Shown piece after piece: positions 1 to 7,400 of a stretch of DNA of 23,261 nucleotides (position 1 is the stretch's first letter; every line of letters begins with the position of its first letter). Both the position numbers and the translations under genes were made by a program. Source of the DNA: JARLFX01 sp036404255 (GTDB lineage Bacteria; Acidobacteriota; Terriglobia; Terriglobales; Acidobacteriaceae); NCBI GenBank assembly GCA_036404255.1, contig DASWOP010000275.1, positions 1 to 23,261 of the forward strand, read 5' to 3'. Under the pieces are notes generated by a model. That model was not told the DNA's origin. It searched no databases and was given only the letters and a program-made list of their open reading frames with translations.

Positions 1-2979
1 AGACGGCACCGCTGGCTGCGCGGTGTATCCATAGGTGTTGTTCAGCATCACCGGTGCCTGGCCATACTGGTTCGTATAGCTGGGAAGATAGGGCGGTGGT
101 TGCGGCGTGGAGATAGGCCCGCTGCCGGGCGCCAGCAACGCTGCCAGGTCCTGCGACTGCCGCGTGCTTGGCAACCGGATCTCGCCCGGAGGCACCGGTC
201 GGCTCAACTCCTCCGCCAGCGCAACGCCAGGATCGGCTGGCGGCATAGCAGCTAGAGATGCCTTATAGTAATCCGCTGCACGCTCGCTGTTGCCGCGTGC
301 CTGCTCAAACTTTGCCGCCTGCGTCAGCATCTGCGAATCATGCGGATAGAGATTCAGTCCGTAGCGCAGCCATACTTCCGCTTGCTTGGTATCGCCATTG
401 GCGAGTGCCGCTGCCACGGCAGACTTGTAATCGCCCGGCGCTGCCGCTGTCATGTCCTGCGCCTTGAAGATCGCCTCAGCCTGCTTCGGGTTCCCCGCTC
501 GCAGATAGCCACCCGCCAGCGCCTTGATGACTCCGGGATTGTCCGGAAATGCGCGTGCCGCTGCATTCAAAATCGCAAGGCTGCGCTTGTAATTCTCTAC
601 CGCCGCAGCCTGATTGGCGCGGCGCACAGCCCAGTTTGCCCAGATCGTCTGCACCGTACGGCGCTGCTCGTCCGTCAGGTCAGGACGTCCGCCCAGGTTC
701 ATCAGCGCCGGATACAAACCAGCATCATTATTCGAGTTGAAGAGCAGCCACGCATCCTGAATCTGGATGTCAGCCGGCGGCGCCTGGTGCTGCGCTGCAT
801 AGTGCTGCGTCACGCGATTCAGCAGAACCGCAGCCTGCCGCGGCTCGCCTACAGAGTTGTAAACTCCGGCCATCGTCTGCAGATAGTCAGGATCGCGCTC
901 TAGGGACTGCCGTACAGCTAAAGGGATCTGCTGCACCTGCGCCACAGCTTCGCGATCGTGTCCGGTGGCATGCAGCGCCGCCAGCAACCCTTTCCAGGCA
1001 TCGGTGCGGTCAGAGTTGTTGATGAGCACCTGCCGATAGATGCCATAGGCGTCCTGTGCACTTCCACGCTTCAAGTAGATCGCCGCAAGCTGCAGTTGCA
1101 GAGCAACCGGCGGCTGCTGGCCCGCGCTGGCGTCCATGGCGATGGCCTTCTCCAGAAACCCCTGCGCCACATCCAGCTGGTTCTGCTGCTCATAGATTGC
1201 GGCCAGTGTGCTCAGAAATCCTGTATCCTTCAGCGCTGTGTCATAGCCTGACGGCGGCATAGACTCCAGCGTCTGCACTGCGGCTGCGTCCTGCCCCATG
1301 GCATGCTGCACGCGCACCAGTCCCTGCCATGCGCCTACATTCGTAGGGTCGTCGGCAAGTACCTGCCTAAACAGTCCAGCCGCCTGATCCAGCCGGTTGC
1401 TCTGCTGTAGCAGGCTTGCATACTGTAGCTGCGTCTCTGCCTTCAGGCCCTTGCCACCCTCAGGAAACGGAAGCTCCAGCGCGCCCTTCAACACCCTCTG
1501 CGCATCCGCATCGCGGCCCACAGCCGAATAGCAGGAAGCCAGCGTCCGCAGAAAATCGGGGTCCTTCATCAACTGCGCGCGAACGCCCGGCGGAATGCGC
1601 TTCTCCGTCTCCAGCGCGGCCTGCGGATGCCCTGCCTGATACTGCGCCGTAAACAACCCACGCCATGCCGCCGAATCGCTCGACTTGATCTTCACATACT
1701 GCGCAAACACCGGAACTGCCGCCTCCGGCTGCTGCGCCTTCATCAGCGTGCCGCCCAGTCCAAGCAACGCCTCCGGACTATTAGGCCGCTGCTGCAACGC
1801 GTTCCGGTACTGCGTCTCCGCAGTAGTCAGATCGTTCTCGTTCAACGCCACAGCGCCCTCTGAGAGCGTGTAGTAGAAGCGCGATGTCTCCAGCGCCTTG
1901 TCCACGCCGGGGTCCTTGCTGCCGTCCTGCTTCGCCTGCTCCAGGAAGCTGATGGCTCCGCCAAAATTCTGCTGGTTCATCCGGATGTAGCCCATACCGG
2001 CCAGCGCCGATGCACTGTCAGGATCGCGCACCAGAATAGCTTTGAATCGCTCTTCCGCATCGGTCAGCCGCTTGGCGTTCAGCGCGGAGTATGCTGCCGC
2101 CTCTTCCGCCGTCCGTTGCCGCGCCGCTGCCTGTGCAGCCGCCTCTTCCGGGCTCACCGGGCGTCCCAGTGGCCGCGCATTCTTTGCCGCCAGCGCTTCA
2201 GACTCTCGCAGTGCCTTGGCTAGTTGCGGATCATTGTGCTTGGCGAGATACGACTTGATCTCCGATGCCGAAGCTGGGTTCTGCGAATCCCATAGCAGCG
2301 ATTGCCGCAGTGCCTCCACCGCATCCGGAGCCTTTGGATGCTTGGCCAGCAGTGCCTGCCCCTGCGAACGCGTCTTCGGGCTATACGTCAGAATTCTTCC
2401 CAGCGTGATCTGATAGCGCGAATCCTGCGGATACTTTGCAACCAGATCCTGCAGACCGGCGATGGCATGCGGCCTGCCGTCTTCCGTCGCCGCCTCAGTC
2501 TCGTAATACGCCAGTGCCCAGTCACCCGGGGGCGGATTACCGCCGAAGACCTGCCGGTAGATGCCCATGGCCTGTGCGTACTGTCCTGCCTGCGCCAGCT
2601 TACCTGCTTGCTGCAGTTGCTGCACCTGCGACTGCTGAGTCAGCATGGAATCCACGCGCGCGATGTTTGGGTCGTTTGGATTAATCGCTTTCAGTCGGCT
2701 GAGGTAACTGTTTGACAGTGCAGCATTTCCGTTCAGCTTGGCCGCGCGGGCCAGACCGCCCAGCGCCTCGGTATTGTTCGGATCGGCCAGCAAAATCTGT
2801 TGCCAGGTCTGCGCCGCCAGGTCAATGCGTCCGCGCACCTCAAACGAGTGTGCCTTGTCCAGCAGAAGCTGTGTGGTGGCAGACGGCTTGGCCTGCGCCT
2901 GCACCAGGATGGGTGCAAACGCCATCGCACAGACCAGAAGGCCTGCCGCTGCGGTCCGCATTGGTGTAGAAAATCTCAT
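1..2979 (-). CDS. bcsC: Cellulose export protein BcsC, N-terminal TPR part (partial, runs off left edge)
   Basis: The reading frame is open from an ATG at 2979 to position 1, 993 codons without a stop. Residues 1 to about 30 form a signal peptide (charged start, hydrophobic core, cleavage around AQA). What follows is a long run of degenerate 34-residue TPR-like helices with recurrent A-x-x-x-L-G-x-x-x-x-x-G spacing. The last visible residues are rich in Pro, Gln, Tyr and Asn, a linker before the expected barrel. In the BcsC family the TPR superhelix lies in the periplasm and the C-terminal 16-strand barrel exports cellulose through the outer membrane; the barrel is outside this window. E. coli BcsC is about 1157 residues in total, so about 990 pre-barrel residues is long. 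It is last in the visible bcs operon, 96 bp after bcsZ. No clear Shine-Dalgarno precedes this ATG; the ATG at codon 7 is an alternative. The BcsC assignment rests on context plus architecture. Confidence 0.86.
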   Translation of the reverse strand, partial: MRFSTPMRTAAAGLLVCAMAFAPILVQAQAKPSATTQLLLDKAHSFEVRGRIDLAAQTWQQILLADPNNTEALGGLARAAKLNGNAALSNSYLSRLKAINPNDPNIARVDSMLTQQSQVQQLQQAGKLAQAGQYAQAMGIYRQVFGGNPPPGDWALAYYETEAATEDGRPHAIAGLQDLVAKYPQDSRYQITLGRILTYSPKTRSQGQALLAKHPKAPDAVEALRQSLLWDSQNPASASEIKSYLAKHNDPQLAKALRESEALAAKNARPLGRPVSPEEAAAQAAARQRTAEEAAAYSALNAKRLTDAEERFKAILVRDPDSASALAGMGYIRMNQQNFGGAISFLEQAKQDGSKDPGVDKALETSRFYYTLSEGAVALNENDLTTAETQYRNALQQRPNSPEALLGLGGTLMKAQQPEAAVPVFAQYVKIKSSDSAAWRGLFTAQYQAGHPQAALETEKRIPPGVRAQLMKDPDFLRTLASCYSAVGRDADAQRVLKGALELPFPEGGKGLKAETQLQYASLLQQSNRLDQAAGLFRQVLADDPTNVGAWQGLVRVQHAMGQDAAAVQTLESMPPSGYDTALKDTGFLSTLAAIYEQQNQLDVAQGFLEKAIAMDASAGQQPPVALQLQLAAIYLKRGSAQDAYGIYRQVLINNSDRTDAWKGLLAALHATGHDREAVAQVQQIPLAVRQSLERDPDYLQTMAGVYNSVGEPRQAAVLLNRVTQHYAAQHQAPPADIQIQDAWLLFNSNNDAGLYPALMNLGGRPDLTDEQRRTVQTIWANWAVRRANQAAAVENYKRSLAILNAAARAFPDNPGVIKALAGGYLRAGNPKQAEAIFKAQDMTAAAPGDYKSAVAAALANGDTKQAEVWLRYGLNLYPHDSQMLTQAAKFEQARGNSERAADYYKASLAAMPPADPGVALAEELSRPVPPGEIRLPSTRQSQDLAALLAPGSGPISTPQPPPYLPSYTNQYGQAPVMLNNTYGYTAQPAVPS

Positions 2980-3033
2980 TCAGTTGCCGTCTTGAAGCTT
3001 ATCGCGTTTTACAGCTTTTTGACCGCTTTTTTT

Positions 3034-3048
3034 AGGGGCTATGCCCCT
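3034..3048. repeat. Small GC-rich hairpin in the bcsZ-bcsC gap
   Basis: The arms aggggc and gcccct form a perfect 6-bp stem around a 3-nt loop. In the bcs transcript (minus strand) the stem is followed by an A-run, not a T-run, so it is not a classical intrinsic terminator for that direction. On the plus strand it is followed only by TATTTC. It may be an mRNA processing or stability structure between bcsZ and bcsC, but this is inference. Confidence 0.4.
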
Positions 3049-3075
3049 TATTTCTCAGGCTTCTAGCCAGTATAG

Positions 3076-4401
3076 CTACTTCCACTTCAACTTCAAGCTG
3101 CCATCCTTCTCAATCCGGTACCGCTTTTCCATCCATCCATTAGCAAACAAAGCCATATTTTGATCGTAATAGTACGCTGGACTGCCGTACAGACCGCTCC
3201 CCTTGTCCAGTCCACCGGCAAGCCTGTCCATTTGCGCCTTCGCGGCAGCTTTTTGCCCCAGCACCTGTAGATATGGGATCACCGCAGCGGAAAAACTCAG
3301 CGGCCCTTCCGCGTTTTTTACTGACCCGGAGTTGTCCACCGTCCTCGGCGGAATAGCATTATGGCTCAAATATGCAGCCATCCCATGAAAACTCTCCAGC
3401 GATGCCTGCACTTCGGGCGCATCAGGATCGGAAATCCCGAGCCACAGGTAAACGCGTATAGCGTCAAAGCTGCCAATGCTCGTTGGCGGCGGCACCGGTT
3501 GCGTTGCGGCCGGCTGCGCTCCGGGAATAATTGCTGCTGCCGCAGGAGTGGCTGGTACTGCAGGAGGAGCCGACGCGGCGCCCTTCTGCCCTGCCTGACC
3601 CTGCGTTGGCTGCTGCCCCGGTGCAGGTGTTGGAACCCATCCCTGCCCGGCAATGCACTTCGACCAATCCGGCGCGTACCCTGCAGTGGACGTGTGGTTG
3701 TAGAAGCGAGGAAGCTCCTGCACCATCGCACCCCATGGCCCCTGCGGCATTCTCGTTGCCAGATACTGCAGCACCGGCAGCGGCGCATAACTCGGATTCA
3801 TGATCCATGTGTAATCGTCAGGATGGAATCCCTGCGGCGCAGGCAGCAGCAGAGGTCCTGCGGCGCAGCTTGGCGGCAGCAGTGCCACCTCCTGCTTCGC
3901 AATGCGTTCGGCCATCGCCGTGCCGATCTTTGTATAGCCTGCATCATGCCAGAGCGAACCCGCCTCCAGCAGGTCATACGTCATCCAGAGGTCCGCGTCA
4001 CTCGCCGAATTGGGGTCCAGCACCTTCCATTGGCCATCCGCGGTTTTGCCCCAGTTCCATGCCGGCAGCCGCTCGGTCAAATCGCCCTGCGCCAGGTTGG
4101 ATTGCGTCCACGCCAGCAACTTGTCAAAATGTGCGCGGTCGTTGGCCACCAGCGCGAAGAACATCGCATACGCCTGCGCCTCTGATGTCGTTCGGTCGCC
4201 GCCCGTGTGATCGATCACGCGCCCCTGCTGATCGATGAAGCCCTTCACGTAGCTCTCCCATAGTGGCCAGGGCTTCTGCTCTGCGCGGCAACCGTCACCA
4301 GCCAGCAGCGACATCGCAATCACCGCCGCCACTACGCAGACGTGCATCAGCGTCTTGCGTACAACACGCGGTCTATATTGATTTTGTCCTGGATCGTCCA
4401 T
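3076..4401 (-). CDS. bcsZ: Periplasmic endo-1,4-beta-glucanase BcsZ (glycoside hydrolase family 8)
   Basis: 441 residues. The enzyme hydrolyses beta-1,4-glucan in the periplasm and tunes cellulose output. Residues 16-40 form a signal peptide (VVRK then a hydrophobic stretch, cleavage near CRA-EQ). The GH8 core is clear: TTSEAQAY with the likely general acid E74, PAWNWGK at 113-119, NSASDADLW at 131-139, NPSY at 202-205, PDW at 244-246, and SFDAIRVYLW at 311-320, whose D313 aligns with the E. coli BcsZ catalytic Asp. Near the end, GPLSFSAAVIPYLQ also matches the family. Between W255 and S308 there is a Pro/Ala/Gln-rich insertion of about 50 residues that E. coli BcsZ lacks. The ATG is preceded by AGGGGA at good spacing, which supports this start; M19 is an alternative. 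It lies between bcsAB (97 bp) and bcsC (96 bp). Confidence 0.95.
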   Translation of the reverse strand: MDDPGQNQYRPRVVRKTLMHVCVVAAVIAMSLLAGDGCRAEQKPWPLWESYVKGFIDQQGRVIDHTGGDRTTSEAQAYAMFFALVANDRAHFDKLLAWTQSNLAQGDLTERLPAWNWGKTADGQWKVLDPNSASDADLWMTYDLLEAGSLWHDAGYTKIGTAMAERIAKQEVALLPPSCAAGPLLLPAPQGFHPDDYTWIMNPSYAPLPVLQYLATRMPQGPWGAMVQELPRFYNHTSTAGYAPDWSKCIAGQGWVPTPAPGQQPTQGQAGQKGAASAPPAVPATPAAAAIIPGAQPAATQPVPPPTSIGSFDAIRVYLWLGISDPDAPEVQASLESFHGMAAYLSHNAIPPRTVDNSGSVKNAEGPLSFSAAVIPYLQVLGQKAAAKAQMDRLAGGLDKGSGLYGSPAYYYDQNMALFANGWMEKRYRIEKDGSLKLKWK

Positions 4402-4456
4402 CGCCGTCCCCTGGCCTTAGATTACAAGCAGTGCAGCAAGCCCGCTGTCTGCAAAT

Positions 4457-4495
4457 GAACCGGCTCGCGGCAGACCCTCTGCCGCGAGCCGGTTC
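4457..4495. terminator. Perfect 18-bp stem-loop just after the bcsAB stop (attenuator or mRNA 3'-end structure)
   Basis: Arms 4457-4474 and 4478-4495 are exact reverse complements around a 3-nt loop (CCC on the plus strand, GGG in the bcs transcript). The structure starts 3 nt after the bcsAB TAA. On the minus strand it is followed by ATTTGC, not a long U-tract, so it is at best a leaky intrinsic terminator. It could equally protect the bcsAB mRNA 3' end and lower bcsZ/bcsC expression. The structure is certain; the role is inferred. Confidence 0.6.
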
Positions 4496-4498
4496 GAT

Positions 4499-7400
4499 TT
4501 ACTCCGTGCCCTGCAGACGTACACGTGCACGCCGTCGCAGCCAGACGCGAATCCAGACTGCAAGCAGGAAGCAGATGAACAGGACGAAGACGTTAACAAG
4601 CCATGGGAACTGCGTGAACCACAGGCTCAACTGCATGTACCACGGCAGATTGCCCACGTGATACACATCGCTGCCGATACGGTACGAATCAAACTTCGTT
4701 CCATGCAGCACGGCAACCGAGTTTGCAATGTCGCTCGACTGCGACGTGCGCAGGAAAGTCGTCAGGAAGTTCGGCACCACGCTGTGGTCCTTCACCGCAA
4801 TCACGACGAGCGAGTGCCCCGCAGAATACGGCGACTCCATGCCTTCAATGATGGTGTCCGGCAGTCCGCCCGAAGTCTCCAGTTCGCCCGAGCTCACATG
4901 CTCGTCCGAGCGCACCTTCCACCACGCGTGCTCCAGCGGCGCAAAGAAACCCTGTGCATCCGAGACATGCACGCCGTTGGTATCAATGCCAACCGGCATG
5001 TGCTTACCCAGTGCATTCAGCGTTGCGCTCTGGTCTTCAACCGTGCCCATTACCAGGTAGTCGGTGTTTGCTCCGGATACCATACCTGCGCCGTTGGTCA
5101 CGGTAACACGCAGCACCGGGAAGCCGGTCTGTGCGCCAAAGTGGCCCATCATCGTCAGATACATCTCAAGTTCATCGGTAGTCGGAGCATCCGGCAGTAC
5201 TACCGTGGTCTCAGAGAGATCAGCCCTGCGCGTGAATGGGAACCCGGCATTGGCAAACACCTCCAGGTTCGGCAGCACGGCCCAGTGCGGAATGCCCTGG
5301 AGATCCAGGTACGAACTCTTCAATATCGCGCCCTGCAGATTCAGAGGAGCGGTGTCCTGGCATTGCCCCTTCTTCGAAAGCTGGAAGAAGAATTTCAGCA
5401 GCATCGAGTTGGAAAAGGGTCGCATATCCACAACCGGTACAGGCACGTCGATCTTCGCCTCCTGCGCCGCCTTGTCGGTATGCGGCAGTGGAGTAGAGGC
5501 CACGTACTGGTTGTTCATGTAGACCTGTAGCGACGAACTGTCCGCCAGCGGAATGCCGTTGTAGCGATAGTCCAGCTTCAGCGTCAGGTTGGGCCGCGCG
5601 CCGTAGTACATATCCGGCGGAACGCGCATGTAGATGCCGATCGGCACCGAGCCATCGCCCTGCAACGTCTCACCCTGCGCAAGGTCCCACAGCGGCGTTA
5701 CCTTATCGGTCGAGAGCCACCGTGGAGCATCGTTCAGACCACGCTGTTTCGGCAGCTGCAGCGACGGAATATGGATCTGCGCTCCTTGCAGAAAACTCTC
5801 CTGCAAGGCGAGCGCCTGTGCGGCCATCACCAGGTCGTCGCCATTATCGCCGCTCACCACAAGCACCTTACTATATGGGTCCGATGGATTCGTTCGCATC
5901 GCAATCGTGGCCCCGCTACTCCCCGCCAGGTTGAGCGACGAGGGCAGCTCTCCCAGGCTCTCCCCGATCACAATCGCATTTCCCTGCGGAATCGTTCCGA
6001 AGGAAACCGGAAAGCGTACAGGGCGATAGTCCGTCAGAATGCCGAACCACGACGCAATAATCCCCGCAGCCTGCATCGCCTTAGGCGATGGCTGCGACAT
6101 GAACACGATCGGCACCGCCGGGTGCAGGTTCACCGCCGAGTCATAGAACGGCAGCGGCAGCAGTTTTAAATCATCCTGCAACGGCAGCAGGTTCCCCGCC
6201 AGTTCCACCGTAGTGTTCGAATCCACCCGCGCCCACAGCGTAGAGTGCGAAGGATCCTCGCAGTTCAGCGTGTAGTGCCCGATAAACTCGAACGTAACCT
6301 GGTTATCGCGCACCAGCATCTCCGCCGGCATCTGCAGCGTAGCTTCCAGCATGGCGCTGTTGCCGTTAGCTGTCACCACGATAGGCGCATTCTGCCCTGC
6401 CAGAATGGTTCCGGCATTCACCGGCGTACCACCCTGCGTGTAGGTTCCACTCATATTCACGTTGGTGACTACCGGCAACGTGGCAAACAGCGAGCCATTC
6501 AGCATGATCTTCAAATGGCTGAGCGCCGGGATCAGGCCCGGCGAAAAGTGATAGCGGATGTGCATCGTCGCCGTGCGCACCACCTGCGTCTGCGGCACCG
6601 AGAAGTAGATGGAGTGGTACGCATCCACGCCGCGCAGCTCGATCACGTCGGGCACGCCAATATCGGCCAGCGTGAACTGGTTCCTGAACGTTCCCGGAGC
6701 AACCGGCGCCGTTTGCGTTGGGGTGGTTGCCGCAACGCTTTGCGGAATGCCAACATTCGCCATGGGTCCAAGCATCTGCGAAGACACCTGCGCCTCGGCA
6801 CGATGCGCTCCGGCAAACATAGCCGCAAGCAAAATTACGGGCGCGATACTGGTTGCCAGTTTCGTCGTTTTTTTCTTTCGTTTCGTATTCATGAGACCTC
6901 GGAAAGTGGTGCCTAAACCGTACATCGAAAGCTTCATAATGCGGCCAAGGCTGACGAACGGACGATCCACCTCACGCGCCTCGCCCCAGCCCAGCCAGGT
7001 ATCCGCGCGCGAATATAGAACCATCGTCAGCATCTCTTCTTCGTGAATCGTCAGTGGATCAAACTGCAGCCGGATATTATTGTTTTCGTTGCCGACTACA
7101 GTAGCAGGAAGTTCAGCATCCCCAACGATCAGGGGGAAGATCAGCTTCACCGAATCTCCCGCAGCAGCCGCCACGGGCGCGTCCAGAATCACCGCCGTGC
7201 CGCCACTGGAAAGATCCACCGTCATACCGTTGGACACATGCCCATCCGAGGTAACCACCGCGGTCGGCACCTCCATGGTCACGCGCACCGTCTGCCGCCT
7301 CTGCTGCGACTCGCGCGCCACGGCAGTCGATACGCCGAGGATCACGATATTGAAGCAGGTCCAGATCGTATTCATGATGACCGTGCCGGGATGCGTCACA

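Noticed and set aside
340..903. Plus-strand open frame of 187 codons
   Set aside because: It is exactly antisense and in register with bcsC codons; composition is Arg/Leu/His-rich as expected from the reverse of a GC-rich gene, and no domain is recognisable.
3361..4185. Plus-strand open frame of 274 codons opposite bcsZ
   Set aside because: It is antisense to a well-supported GH8 gene, Arg-rich, and has no family motif or ribosome binding site.
6868..6874. A7 run at the bcsA-bcsB joint as programmed frameshift site
   Set aside because: The reading frame is the same before and after the run, and the codons (AAG AAA AAA ACG) do not form a canonical X-XXY-YYZ slippery heptamer; kept only as a note.
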